From Pyrrhosoma nymphula (taxonomy: Eukaryota; Arthropoda; Insecta; Odonata; Coenagrionidae), in assembly GCA_963573305.1 (NCBI GenBank), contig OY754337.1, forward strand, positions 80,985,094-81,049,093: DNA of 64,000 nucleotides, written 5' to 3'. Both the position numbers and the translations under genes were made by a program. The stretch's first letter is position 1; each line of letters begins with the position of its first letter. Of this stretch, positions 60,201 to 62,568 are shown one piece after another. The notes under the pieces are model-generated. The model ran no database searches. It was not told where the DNA came from and was given only the letters and a program-made list of their open reading frames with translations.

Positions 60201-62512
60201 TGTGTGTTCACAGATTCATGAAAGTCTTTGATTGCATTTGTCCCTTTTGGAATTCCCTCTTCCTTGAGTAAATATTTTTTGTTGCCTCCTAATGAAATAT
60301 GAATGCCAAATCTTGAAACTTAAGCAGTGTTTTGTAACTTCTTTCACTAGTTGCTTATCAACTTGTAATGGATTGGAAGCCGATACTTGAATATAATTTA
60401 TTTTACGATTTAAAGTGATGGCAGATCATGGGGGTGCGTATTTTTATTTTAAAAAATCCTTTGATTTTTTCTCTATTTGTCTTAAAATAAAATTGTTTTT
60501 TGTCAGTATGTTGGTTTTGATGACTTTACAAAGGCAAAAGCTCAAGTCGAATTCCAAGGTCGATAGAACGAAAAAAAAAACTAAAAACAACCTATCTACT
60601 TACTTTAGTTTTAAATTAAGCCAGCTGTTAAAGTCACGAGTTTTTAAACATAATTACCCTCTGCAGGTAAAATCACTTAAATGGTTGATTCCTTTTAGGT
60701 TATACGAAAAGTATTTCTGTTGCATCATAAATGTGGAAAATGGTGGTTGAAAATCCTAGTTTAATGCATAGGTTTGTGAATTAAGTTGGTCTGAATGGGT
60801 GGGGAAACAAAGCAGTTGGCACTAACATGTTCTACAGTCTCATTTGCAATTATTTGTTGCACATTTATTACTCTCTCTGTGTATTTTAAAATTAAGAAGC
60901 CAAAATTTTGTCTCATTGTCTTAGTTTTTGAGATGTGTAGCAAGTCAAAACATCTGCAGTTGGAATCCTTATTAAAGTTTTTGCCATGAGCTCTCAATTA
61001 TCTTTACTTCTTCGACTCAAATGAAACAAGGACCTATTTTGTATCATGTAAAGAGGTGTTTCTAGTCGTGTGTTTGCGTTATGCCCTGTACTTGAAAATA
61101 TTTGGCTGATTTGCTAAGTGATGTAAATCATTGAAGAAAATATACCTACTCCCTGAAATATCAATTTCCTTGTAAATATCTTCATTTAAGGTTGCACATG
61201 TTAAATTGTGTTCATGAATTGTGTGAAGAGCTGAATCCAAAGGTGATTTGAAATTAAGAGAATCTGAAGGAATAATTCTACAAGTTTGTGAACTGGGGTC
61301 TAACTTATTTGCCTAGACATACCTAATTCTATTGTCTTTACCTCACCTAGAAATGAAGAACAACCCAAAAAAATATACCATACAATGGATGCTTATTCAG
61401 TATATATTTTAGCAAACAACTACTTTTAAGGGAAATGTTCTCATTTTTAAATGAGCATGTTTCCCTTAAAGTAGCATCTATCATGATGATAAATCCAATG
61501 AATAGACTCGGTTGCGTGTGCAAGTTGGGAGTGAAAACCAGGTTCAGACCTATGCTCCATGATTTTTTCGAAAACCCACTTTATGTCCATCCCTCCCCTT
61601 GCTGTTCTTCAAATGGGGAATGGGAAGCTTACACCTGCCTGGATATGGTTTTTAGTGTATTCATCGATGAATCTAAAAAAAATTTCCCCCTTCCTTTCCA
61701 GTCTATGTTAAACACAGTTGCACTGAATTCGTACCTTCAGCCTTGTTCGACTTCCAAACCAGTCTTACTTAGATATTTCACTTGACAGAGATTGCTGTTT
61801 TCTAGAGCTTTCCTTGCATCATATCATGTACCATTCACTACTTTTTATGCCTGTCCAGCATGCTTGAGATGATTCTTGTAATCTTGACTTGAACTTTAAA
61901 CCTTACAAGTTAATTTCACTTGAATCAACTTGCGGTAGATGTAAGAGGCTGTTTTCTTTATGAAAAGTACCAATTTCACTGACTCTCCAATAATGGCCAT
62001 GTTCTTTTCAGATTCCAGTGAATAAGTTGGAGATACCCTGTAATCAAACATTTTTGCTGTGACCGTTTTTGGTGTACACTTAATCATGAGAGATATCAAG
62101 CTTTTTTTGAAATAGAGAGATTTAACTGAAAACTATTATCAAGACTTGACTTCCAACCTTCTGTTGATGTGTATTATTTTTTATTTGTAATCATTTCATG
62201 TTTGAAATATTAATGAGTGCAGAGTGTGATGGAGCAAATGCTTTGAGCTCTAATTTAAAATATCAAATGATAGAGTTAACAAATTTACATTTCATTTTAA
62301 GCTGTACATTTCACAGCATAAATCTCTGCAAATGAGGGACATTTTTATTTTTGGAAACGCCTTCCTTGGCATTACATTTCTAATCCGTTTGTACTATTCA
62401 TTGATGATTCCAGAGGTTCCAAGCACAGACGAAGGCAGTGTGGGAGAGGTTTCCATTCAGGTTGACCTGTTCACGCACCCAGGGACTGGAGAGCATAAAG
62501 TTACTGTTAAAG
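54..62512 (+). CDS. unc-13: unc-13 / Munc13 synaptic vesicle priming protein, partial gene (spliced, overall model)
   Basis: Overall gene model. Exons: 54-273, 1544-1664, then either 2924-3030 or 3684-3790, 6219-6360, 7622-7748, 11774-11893, 17294-17493, 21744-21894, 22788-22946, 25458-25583, 27872-28039, 29475-29656, 30400-30496, 33315-33536, 34328-34494, 36030-36187, 38588-38715, 47711-47842, 53380-53605, optional 55990-56112, 62414-62512. Every junction is AG/GT and the phases chain without a break. The product carries C1, C2B, MUN and the start of C2C. In the family, Unc-13 sits at the active zone, opens syntaxin-1 through the MUN domain and primes vesicles for SNARE assembly. C1 senses diacylglycerol and C2B senses calcium and phosphoinositides. 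The 5' part of the gene (N-terminal C2A or isoform-specific regions) and most of C2C lie outside the window. Confidence 0.97.
440..600 (-). repeat. Penelope-like terminal repeat fragment with hammerhead-like motif
   Basis: The run from TTTTCCCGGCGAAT through TTCTCGGGTTTGACACC matches, with changes, pieces inside the hairpins near 32350-32510 and 19561-19680. On the minus strand 520-551 reads CTGATGA, one base, a 5-base stem GATGG, a 9-base loop, CCATC, then GAAAC. This motif recurs elsewhere in the window next to Penelope-like coding remnants. I infer a terminal-repeat (pLTR-like) fragment. The family assignment rests on the neighbouring GIY-YIG frame, not on a database match. Confidence 0.55.
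743..1048 (+). pseudogene. Penelope-like element, C-terminal GIY-YIG endonuclease region, broken
   Basis: The frame reads through [16 protein letters not shown], then a GVYC...[12 protein letters not shown] segment, then [17 protein letters not shown]. This order (end of reverse transcriptase, cysteine pair, YIG-ETGRT, basic helix, AEH...GH) is that of the GIY-YIG endonuclease of Penelope-like retroelements. The Gly of YIG is replaced by Ser (YIS), a TAG lies in frame at 932-934 and the frame ends at TAA 1049-1051, so it is dead. A closely related, open copy sits at 63764-64000. Confidence 0.75.
1544..1664 (+). CDS. unc-13: unc-13 exon: C1-C2B linker, constitutive part
   Basis: Residues 74-113 (first and last codons split). 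It continues the C1 exon through an Arg codon made across the junction, and reads [13 protein letters not shown]..., then [10 protein letters not shown] and EKPEIFELI. This is a basic, helical segment conserved from fly Unc-13 to Munc13-1. It leaves in phase 2, with AG awaiting one base. Both downstream 107-base exons can supply that base and restore Arg (AG+G or AG+A), which is what makes the alternative exons interchangeable. Donor AAG/GTGAGA, acceptor CTAG. Confidence 0.96.
1665..2923. other. Intron, AT-rich, no recognised element
   Basis: Long A+T-rich run with no open frame, tandem array or inverted repeat that I can support. It ends in the acceptor of the first alternative linker exon (GGTTGACGCAG). 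Confidence 0.7.
2924..3030 (+). CDS. unc-13: unc-13 alternative linker exon A (Munc13-1-like)
   Basis: A 107-base exon, entering in phase 2 and leaving in phase 1. It encodes [20 protein letters not shown], then [16 protein letters not shown]. The [20 protein letters not shown] part is nearly the same as the equivalent segment of vertebrate Munc13-1 as I remember it. Exon B at 3684-3790 has the same length and phases and is 18/36 identical in protein. Using both would shift the frame (107 is not a multiple of 3), so they should be mutually exclusive. The variable stretch between F and GTSKW is about charge-neutral here. Donor CAG/GTTTGT is weak, as expected for a regulated exon. Expression is inferred, not seen. 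Confidence 0.88.
3031..3683. other. Intron between the alternative exons, with a GC-rich island
   Basis: Bases about 3060-3500 are rich in G+C and CpG (runs such as CCTCGCCCCCGATGG), unlike the AT-rich introns around them. No long open frame here resembles a known protein. The island lies between the two mutually exclusive linker exons, so it could carry splicing-control sequence or an internal promoter. Both are inference. Confidence 0.6.
3684..3790 (+). CDS. unc-13: unc-13 alternative linker exon B (fly-like)
   Basis: A 107-base exon with the same phases as exon A (2 in, 1 out). It encodes [20 protein letters not shown], then [16 protein letters not shown], close to the linker in fly Unc-13 as I remember it. 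Compared with exon A, the stretch between F and GTSKW is strongly acidic (seven Asp/Glu and no Lys/Arg), while the GTSKW-S-x-KIAIT end that begins C2B is conserved. The acceptor TTTTCTCCGCAG is good. The donor CAG/GTACCC is weak. It joins the C2B exon at 6219 through a split Val codon. Confidence 0.95.
3791..6218. other. Intron, AT-rich, no recognised element
   Basis: Mostly A+T-rich sequence with a short TATA-type simple stretch near 5060-5120. The end is a strong pyrimidine run before the C2B exon. I see no transposon ends or coding remnants that I can defend. Confidence 0.65.
6219..6360 (+). CDS. unc-13: unc-13 exon: C2B domain, first half
   Basis: Residues 150-196. The Val codon is split with either linker exon, and the exon then reads [19 protein letters not shown], the first calcium-binding loop with D160 and D166. 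It continues through [10 protein letters not shown] (polybasic strand, in C2 domains often the phosphoinositide-facing surface) to [12 protein letters not shown]. This is the standard order of a type I C2 domain. Acceptor CATGACAG, donor TT/GTGAGC, leaving in phase 2. In Munc13 this calcium- and PIP2-binding C2 domain adjusts release probability during activity. Confidence 0.97.
6361..7621. other. Intron with one copy of a dispersed repeat
   Basis: Holds the repeat copy at 6694-6972 (separate entry). The remainder, 6973-7621, is AT-rich without recognisable features and ends in the acceptor TTTCCTTTCCAG. Confidence 0.7.
6694..6972. repeat. Dispersed repeat, copy 1 (pair with 13396-13682)
   Basis: Matches 13396-13682 in the same orientation over most of its length. 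Shared blocks include GATCCATG, TTCTTCAGC, GGTTGGAAGGAAGTGCG-like text and GCAGAGGTTAAGTTCAGGA. On the minus strand, 6756-6782 gives CTGAAGA, A, GGG, loop, GCC, T, GAAAGC, a weaker form of the motif at the Penelope-like ends. The family is not identified. Confidence 0.75.
7622..7748 (+). CDS. unc-13: unc-13 exon: C2B domain, second half
   Basis: Residues 197-239. It completes [20 protein letters not shown], then [20 protein letters not shown] and IIE. It provides the second calcium loop, with D212, D214 and the D230-D231 pair after the basic insertion KSKLRQKL that is typical of Munc13 C2B. With D160 and D166 from the previous exon, the calcium ligands look intact, so C2B should bind calcium. 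It enters in phase 2 and leaves in phase 0 at GAG/GTAATT. Confidence 0.97.
7749..11773. other. Intron, 4 kb, mostly unassigned
   Basis: Contains a short tandem repeat at 11157-11225 and a tRNA-like B-box stretch near 9490-9530 (GGTTTGATTCC) that may be the head of an old SINE. The stretch about 9590-10240 is less AT-rich than its surroundings, with moderately long but unfamiliar frames on the minus strand. I see no convincing gene. Confidence 0.6.
11157..11225. repeat. Tandem repeat, 22-23 base unit, about three copies
   Basis: The unit AATCAATTAACCTATTTTTT is repeated in tandem about three times, with T-run length differences and a final diverged copy. A simple local minisatellite. Confidence 0.9.
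11774..11893 (+). CDS. unc-13: unc-13 exon: end of C2B and start of C2B-MUN junction
   Basis: Residues 240-279, phases 0-0, 120 bases. It reads [20 protein letters not shown], then [20 protein letters not shown]. This closes the C2B fold (the last strands [14 protein letters not shown] and [10 protein letters not shown]) and is among the most conserved stretches of the family. Acceptor TTTCAG, donor AAG/GTAGGT. Confidence 0.97.
12120..12333 (-). repeat. tRNA-derived SINE
   Basis: On the minus strand the element begins with a tRNA-like head: GGTCCCAGTGGC, a box A-like stretch, CGCCTGGTAATCCGAGG, then a perfect T-arm (GTGGG, TTCAAGT, CCCAC) and TGGGCC closing the acceptor stem. A non-tRNA body follows and the element ends in an A-run at about 12120-12128. 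The anticodon arm does not fold with a 7-base loop and a body follows, so this is a SINE rather than a functional tRNA gene. Pol III promoter boxes are visible. Activity is unknown. Confidence 0.8.
13396..13682. repeat. Dispersed repeat, copy 2 (pair with 6694-6972)
   Basis: Direct-orientation relative of 6694-6972. On the minus strand its motif is CTGAAGA, A, GGG, loop, CCC, then GTAAGC in place of GAAAGC. A short extra stretch (CTATCTCCTTATA) is present relative to copy 1. Confidence 0.75.
15868..15926 (+). repeat. Small hairpin with CTGATGA motif
   Basis: Inverted repeat: ATCATCAGGTCTGGTAC (15868-15884) against GTACCTGACCTGATGAT (15892-15908), with a 7-base loop. It continues into CTGATGATTCC...GGGAAACGCGTTG. 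The second arm thus contains a weak member of the CTGATGA-stem-GAAAC group seen at Penelope-like ends. Confidence 0.65.
16003..16709. mobile_element. Terminal-inverted-repeat element with CACAGTGTG-type tandem units
   Basis: The ends are inverted copies. CCTGGTGAAAATAAACCGTG at the left matches, reversed, CATGGTTTATTTTCTCCAGG at the right, near 16689-16708. Inside are about three copies of an 85-base unit (CTGTCCATCACACTTTAAAG, then GGAGCACAGTGTGC...). One lies at 16130-16240 and two lie in tandem at 16510-16690, with an unrelated stretch between. No transposase is seen. I cannot place it in a superfamily. Confidence 0.6.
17294..17493 (+). CDS. unc-13: unc-13 exon: start of MUN domain
   Basis: Residues 280-345. 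It reads [20 protein letters not shown], the conserved entry to the MUN region, then a variable loop ([13 protein letters not shown]) and [20 protein letters not shown], then [13 protein letters not shown]. The MUN domain is an elongated helical rod like tethering-complex subunits, and it catalyses opening of Munc18-bound syntaxin-1. Phase 0 in, phase 2 out. The Thr codon is split (AC/G). Acceptor TTTGCAG, donor GTAAGT. Confidence 0.97.
18220..19912. repeat. Large foldback, arms about 0.6-0.7 kb
   Basis: Left arm 18220-18836 and right arm 19203-19912 are inverted copies with scattered differences. An example is AACATTTGTAAATTTTTAC against GTAAAAATTTACAAAAGTT. The spacer 18837-19202 holds two tandem-like versions of the innermost arm text (around 18782-18900 and 18960-19080). 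The right arm carries an extra about 118 bases (19566-19684) absent from the left arm. Each arm carries a CTGAAGA-A-GGCTGCGAC...TCAAAC stretch (18365-18393 minus, 19751-19779 plus). No protein is encoded. It is likely a foldback made from two head-to-head copies of one retroelement-derived repeat. Confidence 0.8.
19561..19639. repeat. Perfect 21-base inverted repeat inserted in the foldback arm
   Basis: Left half 19561-19581 (TTAGGTATTCTTCTCGGGCT, T) is the exact reverse complement of 19619-19639. The following bases (ATTATTCACCGGGAAAAAC) resemble text next to the hairpin near 32480-32510 and the fragment at 440-490. So the insertion looks like another member of that Penelope-like terminal-repeat family. 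Confidence 0.75.
20640..21358 (+). pseudogene. Non-LTR retrotransposon (LINE) 3' end, decayed
   Basis: With frameshifts and stops, the plus strand reads [12 protein letters not shown]..., then a stretch rich in KGSK, and later GWQETTIIF. This recalls the end of a Jockey/CR1-type reverse transcriptase frame (V-R-x-x-LEY-C-S-x-I, K-V-Q, and the final N-R-M/T-R-x-x-N). The segment ends with GTCCGCAAATAAAATATTAT then (ATT)n, as such LINE tails do. It is truncated and has no function of its own. Confidence 0.55.
21744..21894 (+). CDS. unc-13: unc-13 exon: MUN domain
   Basis: Residues 346-396. It completes Thr, then reads [40 protein letters not shown] and [10 protein letters not shown]. This is almost invariant between animals. 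Phase 2 in, phase 0 out. Acceptor CTTTAACAG, donor GGA/GTGAGT. Confidence 0.97.
22440..22760 (+). pseudogene. Penelope-like element C-terminus and terminal repeat
   Basis: From 22477 an open frame of 64 codons reads [37 protein letters not shown]..., ending at TGA 22669-22671. The I-R-E-A-I-E-I...N-x-N-R-E-D-G-x-x-L-S pattern is typical of the C-terminal part of Penelope-like/GIY-YIG proteins. The stop codon lies inside CTGATGA (22668-22674), followed by A, GCTGG, an 8-base loop, CCAGC and GAAAT. Upstream frames are broken, so the copy is truncated. Confidence 0.7.
22788..22946 (+). CDS. unc-13: unc-13 exon: MUN domain
   Basis: Residues 397-449, phases 0-0. It reads [40 protein letters not shown] and [13 protein letters not shown]. 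This is highly conserved and differs from the fly mainly at one or two residues, as I remember it. Acceptor ATTTCAG, donor AAG/GTGAGT. The preceding intron (21895-22787) is short and holds the Penelope-like remnant. Confidence 0.97.
22947..25457. other. Intron, 2.5 kb, holding a terminal-inverted-repeat element
   Basis: The element at about 23111-24737 is listed separately. The remaining 24740-25457 is AT-rich with nothing recognised. Confidence 0.7.
23111..24737. mobile_element. DNA-transposon-like element with about 30-base terminal inverted repeats
   Basis: The left end GCGTTCCACATTTAGTTGAC then AGTATGGG is matched, inverted, by CCCATACTGTCGACTAAAGG then TGGAACGC at the right end (about 24708-24737). 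The interior has frames of 90-100 codons on both strands (for example plus 23407-23682), but I recognise no transposase. Target-site duplications are not clear, so the superfamily is unassigned. Confidence 0.65.
25458..25583 (+). CDS. unc-13: unc-13 exon: MUN domain
   Basis: Residues 450-491, phases 0-0, 126 bases. It reads [40 protein letters not shown] and FQ. The SPPRAS turn and CVKACL helix are hallmark Munc13 text. Acceptor CATTCCAG, donor CAG/GTAATT. Confidence 0.97.
26053..26352. mobile_element. 300-base MITE, TA target sites, Tc1/mariner/pogo-like
   Basis: It begins CAGGCAGTCCCTGAGTTATG and ends with the inverted copy CATAACTCGGGG-type text (TATGTAACTCGGGGACTGCC, TG). It is flanked on both sides by TA (26051-26052 and 26353-26354), the target duplication of Tc1/mariner/pogo transposons. 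Internal ACTTACGTAA repeats occur. There is no coding capacity. The terminal sequence resembles pogo/Tigger-class ends from memory. Confidence 0.85.
26360..26960 (-). pseudogene. LINE reverse transcriptase C-terminal fragment, antisense to unc-13
   Basis: The minus strand at 26471-26665 is open and reads [41 protein letters not shown], then WRTWRR. The pattern I-K-x-R-x-I/L-R-x-L/W-GHV-x-RM...P-x-GRR-x-RG-x-P/x-x-x-W is the typical end of RTE/BovB-type (or Jockey-type) reverse transcriptase polyproteins. Upstream on the minus strand the frame continues with [21 protein letters not shown] text, broken by stops. A 221-codon plus-strand frame over the same region is an antisense shadow. Confidence 0.75.
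27090..27271. repeat. Near-perfect hairpin, arms about 88 bases
   Basis: Left arm 27090-27178 and right arm 27184-27271 are inverted copies meeting at GGCACTGTGCACC. The ends are AACTAAAGTAAAAACAAC and GTTGTTTTTACTAAAGTT. Each arm contains CCTGAAGATGAC next to the centre. The left arm read on the minus strand continues to CATCGAAATGTG, a weak version of the motif seen at the other hairpins. Two head-to-head terminal repeats of one retroelement family would give this structure. Confidence 0.8.
27872..28039 (+). CDS. unc-13: unc-13 exon: MUN domain
   Basis: Residues 492-547, phases 0-0, 168 bases. It reads [20 protein letters not shown] (variable, acidic), then [20 protein letters not shown] and [16 protein letters not shown] (conserved). 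The variable first third is a known loop that differs in length between family members. Acceptor CTTTGCAG, donor CAG/GTAAGG. Confidence 0.97.
28040..29474. other. Intron, 1.4 kb, no recognised element
   Basis: AT-rich throughout. I see no transposon ends, tandem arrays or coding remnants. Confidence 0.7.
29475..29656 (+). CDS. unc-13: unc-13 exon: MUN domain with NF motif
   Basis: Residues 548-607. It reads [40 protein letters not shown] and [20 protein letters not shown]. By counting from the MUN start, N581 and F584 in MNLHF probably match the N1128/F1131 pair that in Munc13-1 contacts the syntaxin linker. That mapping is my inference. Phase 0 in, phase 2 out (Ala codon split GC/G). Donor GC/GTGAGT. 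Confidence 0.97.
29657..30399. other. Intron, 0.74 kb, no recognised element
   Basis: Contains an unassigned stretch at about 30000-30300 that is somewhat less AT-rich. Ends in a strong pyrimidine tract (TTTTTTTTCTCTTCTAG). Confidence 0.65.
30400..30496 (+). CDS. unc-13: unc-13 exon: MUN domain
   Basis: Residues 608-640, 97 bases. It completes Ala, then reads [20 protein letters not shown] and [12 protein letters not shown]. The AWFEPFV-x-QWL-x-EN signature is near universal in Munc13 proteins. Phase 2 in, phase 0 out. Donor GGG/GTAAGT. Confidence 0.97.
31296..32580. mobile_element. 1285-base DNA transposon (hAT-like), ATCAG target duplication
   Basis: It starts CAGGGTGTCCGGCGACC and ends GGT-less inverted copy TTCACCGGACACCCTG. 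The same five bases ATCAG flank it at 31291-31295 and 32581-32585. Terminal CAGGG and a 5-8 base duplication point to the hAT superfamily. Five bases fits a hAT5-type subgroup, by recollection. Both ends carry subterminal repeats of GGAAAACTCAGGGAAA (three at the left, one at the right). No transposase is visible, so it is non-autonomous. A Penelope-like hairpin is inserted near the right end. Confidence 0.85.
32348..32482. repeat. Hairpin repeat nested in the hAT-like element
   Basis: The left arm starts AGTAAAATCTTCTCGGGTTT and the right arm ends AAACCCGAGAAGATTTTACT, a 20-base exact outer match. Both arms run inward through ...AAGGCTTTTAAAGGCCAAC.../GTTGGCCTTTAAAAGTCTTA to a centre at GACGAGTGACTCCCTCATCG. 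The text TTCTCGGGTTTG and the following ATTATTCGCTGGGAAAGCC match the fragments at 440-490 and 19561-19680. Inferred terminal repeat of a Penelope-like element inserted head to head. Confidence 0.8.
33315..33536 (+). CDS. unc-13: unc-13 exon: MUN domain (second half)
   Basis: Residues 641-714, 222 bases, phases 0-0, the longest MUN exon apart from 53380-53605. It reads [60 protein letters not shown] and [21 protein letters not shown]-x-SVVDVF and LECPDP are family signatures. Acceptor GTTACAG, donor ATA/GTAAGT. Confidence 0.97.
33537..34327. other. Intron, 0.8 kb, no recognised element
   Basis: AT-rich. A minus-strand frame of 85 codons at 33677-33934 has no familiar features, and I treat it as chance. 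Confidence 0.7.
34328..34494 (+). CDS. unc-13: unc-13 exon: MUN domain
   Basis: Residues 715-769. It reads [40 protein letters not shown] and [21 protein letters not shown] is one of the strongest signatures of the family and of the MHD1 region. Phase 0 in, phase 2 out (AG/C Ser codon). Donor GAG/GTAAGT. Confidence 0.97.
34583..34680 (-). mobile_element. LINE 3' tail, antisense
   Basis: On the minus strand the sequence ends CATGGCAAATAAAGCATTAT followed by (TATTAT)n. This tail of polyadenylation-like signal plus ATT repeats is typical of Jockey/I-type non-LTR elements. A sense-strand relative ends at 21358 in this window. No coding sequence is preserved here. Confidence 0.55.
34685..34775. 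repeat. Tandem repeat, 26-base unit, about 3.5 copies
   Basis: The unit GGAATAGGTTATTACCAGGC, ATACA is repeated with single-base changes (ATAGG/ATCGG, ATACA/ATATA). Confidence 0.9.
36030..36187 (+). CDS. unc-13: unc-13 exon: MUN domain, variable loop
   Basis: Residues 770-822. It reads [20 protein letters not shown], then a low-conservation [12 protein letters not shown] loop, then [20 protein letters not shown]. The loop differs in sequence and length between fly, mammal and this protein. The flanks are conserved. Phase 2 in, phase 1 out. Donor G/GTATGT. Confidence 0.96.
36331..36590. repeat. Large hairpin (arms about 115 bases) with CTGATGA motifs
   Basis: Inverted repeat from CAATTTACCATAGATAAAA on the left to TTTTTATCTATGGTAAATTG on the right. 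The loop sits near 36449-36471. Each arm carries the motif: right arm 36518-36543 reads CTGATGA, T, GATGC, AGT, GCATC, GATAT, and the left arm mirrors it at 36368-36393. Beyond the right arm, ...TTCTTATTATGTTCATATTC continues and matches the copy at 39405-39525. A 152-codon frame across it is only the hairpin read through. Confidence 0.85.
36773..36840. repeat. Short hairpin, AGTCCTAGTTATAAAA ends
   Basis: AGTCCTAGTTTATAAAATGT on the left pairs with ATTTTTTATAACTAGGACT on the right around CTGGGGC. About 68 bases in all, which suggests a tiny MITE or the fused ends of one. Confidence 0.7.
38588..38715 (+). CDS. unc-13: unc-13 exon: MUN domain
   Basis: Residues 823-865. It completes Gly, then reads [40 protein letters not shown] and [15 protein letters not shown] is conserved across animals. 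Phase 1 in, phase 0 out. Donor AGT/GTAAGT. The following intron is the largest in the window. Confidence 0.97.
38919..39580. mobile_element. TA-flanked pogo/mariner-like non-autonomous element
   Basis: The ends are CAGTAAAACCTCTACTTAAC and, inverted, CATTAAAACCTGTACCTTAT. TA flanks both sides (38917-38918 and 39581-39582). It contains a direct duplication of about 65 bases (AGGAAGGCACC-A/G-GAAATAAA...TTTTTTATTATTCG) at 38960-39027 and 39061-39125, and the nested repeat 39405-39525. No transposase. Confidence 0.75.
39405..39525. repeat. Second copy of the 36.3-kb repeat, without the hairpin
   Basis: It reads AGATAAAAATTTTTAATCGA, CCTGGGTTTCGATGCACTGC, ATCATCAT and then jumps directly to TGCATCGTCTTAGTTCTTAT, which in the 36.3-kb copy lies after the second arm. 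So the two copies share both flanks, but only one has the palindrome. The minus strand retains the stem GATGC/GCATC and GAAAC, while the CTGATGA part is changed. Confidence 0.85.
41540..42230. repeat. Palindromic minisatellite array, TTTCCTATAGGAAA units
   Basis: Tandem units of the self-complementary TTTCCTATAGGAAA occur about every 19-34 bases. There are higher-order blocks (for example an 89-base pattern repeated around 41690-41960), and decay toward the right end (CTATAGCACG, TATAGAACA). Every unit can base-pair with every other, so the transcript could fold in many ways. Confidence 0.92.
42511..42918. mobile_element. Inverted-repeat MITE with GGCGTTTTACACGGGCACG-type ends
   Basis: The left end GGCGTTTTACACGGGGCACG and, inverted, the right end CGTGCCCGAGTAAAACGGCC. 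The interior has further CpG-containing inverted text (ATGCATTACCCGCGCGGGTA against TACTTACGCGGGTAAATGCA). Flanking three-base repeats are unclear (TAG.../TTA). The ends recall PIF/Harbinger-type MITEs, weakly. A 139-codon minus-strand frame across it is incidental. Confidence 0.65.
43085..43165 (+). repeat. tRNA-like SINE head
   Basis: It reads TGTGTAGTGGTCAGAGTCTG (box A-like), CGACTCATGAACTGAAGGTC, then CCCCGATCTAATCCTAACGG (box B-like, degraded). A T-run follows. Probably a decayed tRNA-derived SINE. Confidence 0.5.
43563..47545. mobile_element. Inverted-repeat structure enclosing hAT-like and piggyBac-like elements
   Basis: The outer arms 43563-43660 and about 47455-47545 are diverged inverted copies (TCTTGCGATGACGACAGTTT against ACTGTTGTCATTGCAAGACA, and CCAGTGTTCCACTGT against ACAGTGGAACTCCGG). 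Inside, 43726-47326 has ends TAGTGGGATGTGTGGTAT and, inverted, TAGGGATGTGCAGTAT. These are followed by repeats of ATATACCGATATATCGG-type text (43750-43840 and 47220-47310), as in some hAT elements. I could not see target duplications. No transposase is recognised. Confidence 0.55.
44458..45471. mobile_element. piggyBac-like non-autonomous element, TTAA target sites
   Basis: It begins CACTAGAAGGACC and ends GGTCCTTCTAGTG. It is flanked by TTAA on both sides (44454-44457 and 45472-45475), the hallmark of piggyBac insertion. Both subterminal regions carry ACCCGTCATTTTGACGGGT-type palindromes (44505-44521, variants at 45260 and 45437). At 1014 bases there is no transposase frame. It is nested in the hAT-like element. 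Confidence 0.9.
47711..47842 (+). CDS. unc-13: unc-13 exon: MUN domain, insect-type segment
   Basis: Residues 866-909, 132 bases, phases 0-0. It reads [40 protein letters not shown] and SGVM. It resembles the fly segment closely. The mammalian protein has a shorter, different stretch here (about 35 residues, no SALSGVM end, from memory). Because the exon is in frame on both sides, skipping would keep the reading frame. I have no evidence that it is skipped. Acceptor ACTTGCAG, donor ATG/GTGAGT. Confidence 0.96.
49534..51680 (-). mobile_element. Possible piggyBac-like remnant
   Basis: On the minus strand the sequence starts at TTAA (51681-51684) followed by CCCTTTCGCTACGAACGAC, like a piggyBac end. 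Three diverged tandem units of about 45-55 bases (CGTTCGTTTGCGTAGAAAAA) adjoin it. Far inside, 49534-49629 encodes [20 protein letters not shown] then [11 protein letters not shown], an acidic N-terminus of the kind seen before piggyBac transposases. The other end and the catalytic domain are not visible, so this is weak. Confidence 0.35.
52055..52800. repeat. Inverted pair of tRNA-like SINE ends
   Basis: 52058-52110 on the minus strand and 52730-52795 on the plus strand are inverted copies. The minus copy contains GGATCTGGGTTTGAATCCCG and the plus copy GGATCCGGGTTTGAATCCTG, both B-box-like, each followed by ...GAGGAATATCA. The 620-base middle is GC-richer and gives long but low-complexity frames on both strands (Pro/Gly-rich, repeating YLYWVG-like words), which I do not count as genes. 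Confidence 0.65.
53380..53605 (+). CDS. unc-13: unc-13 exon: end of MUN domain (MHD2 region)
   Basis: Residues 910-984. It reads [60 protein letters not shown] and [23 protein letters not shown] and [13 protein letters not shown] are family signatures. Phase 0 in, phase 1 out, leaving G for the next exon. Both the cassette at 55990 and the exon at 62414 can follow in frame. Acceptor CAACCGCAG, donor G/GTGAGC. Confidence 0.97.
53606..55989. other. Intron, 2.4 kb, mostly unassigned
   Basis: At 54261 TTAA is followed by CCCTTAAAGGACTAGCG and a small hairpin (GTACATTTAAATGTATGC), which looks like one end of another TTAA-type element. A partner end is not visible. At about 54600, TCTCCCACATAGCACGAGAG resembles the end at 39827 (CCTCACATAGTGCGAGG). 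The rest is AT-rich. Confidence 0.55.
55990..56112 (+). CDS. unc-13: unc-13 probable cassette exon between MUN and C2C
   Basis: 123 bases, phases 1-1, so it can be included or skipped without a frame change. With the preceding G it reads [40 protein letters not shown] and E, a charged, probably unstructured 41-residue linker. RQRSIS is a good site for a basophilic kinase. A long pyrimidine tract precedes it, but the acceptor is AAAAG rather than CAG. The donor is G/GTAACA. Continuous 53605-62414 joining gives ...[11 protein letters not shown], which also fits the family. Start choice is forced by phase: other nearby AGs give the wrong phase. Expression is inferred. Confidence 0.72.
56113..62413. 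other. Intron, 6.3 kb, one mariner-like foldback, rest unassigned
   Basis: The foldback is at 56695-57432. The long run 57433-62413 is AT-rich, with no transposon ends, tandem arrays or conserved frames I can support. Confidence 0.65.
56695..57432. mobile_element. Mariner-like foldback with a C-rich core
   Basis: The outer text TGAGGGGTATCCAAAAAGTA on the left and, inverted, CGAGGAGTGTCCAAATAGTG on the right, each next to TA, resemble mariner ends. The arms extend about 260 bases (56695-56955 and 57175-57432), with matches such as GGTTCGGTGGCCGTGAACTG against the inverse of AGTGGTACACGGCCACCAAA. The core 56960-57170 is a C-rich low-complexity run (CCCCC, CCTCCA words). No transposase. Confidence 0.8.
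62414..62512 (+). CDS. unc-13: unc-13 exon: start of C2C domain
   Basis: Residues 985-1017. It completes Glu, then reads [20 protein letters not shown] and [33 protein letters not shown] is the highly conserved start of the C-terminal C2C domain, a non-calcium C2 that in Munc13 helps bridge vesicle and plasma membranes. Phase 1 in, phase 1 out. Acceptor GATTCCAG, donor G/GTAAAT. The rest of C2C (expected to start with V-V-A-A-N-D-L-K-W) is not found before base 64000. Confidence 0.97.
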
Positions 62513-62568
62513 GTAAATTGAAAATAAATTGGTGATGTAAGATCTGACTCTTCTTGGGTTCTCGGGTT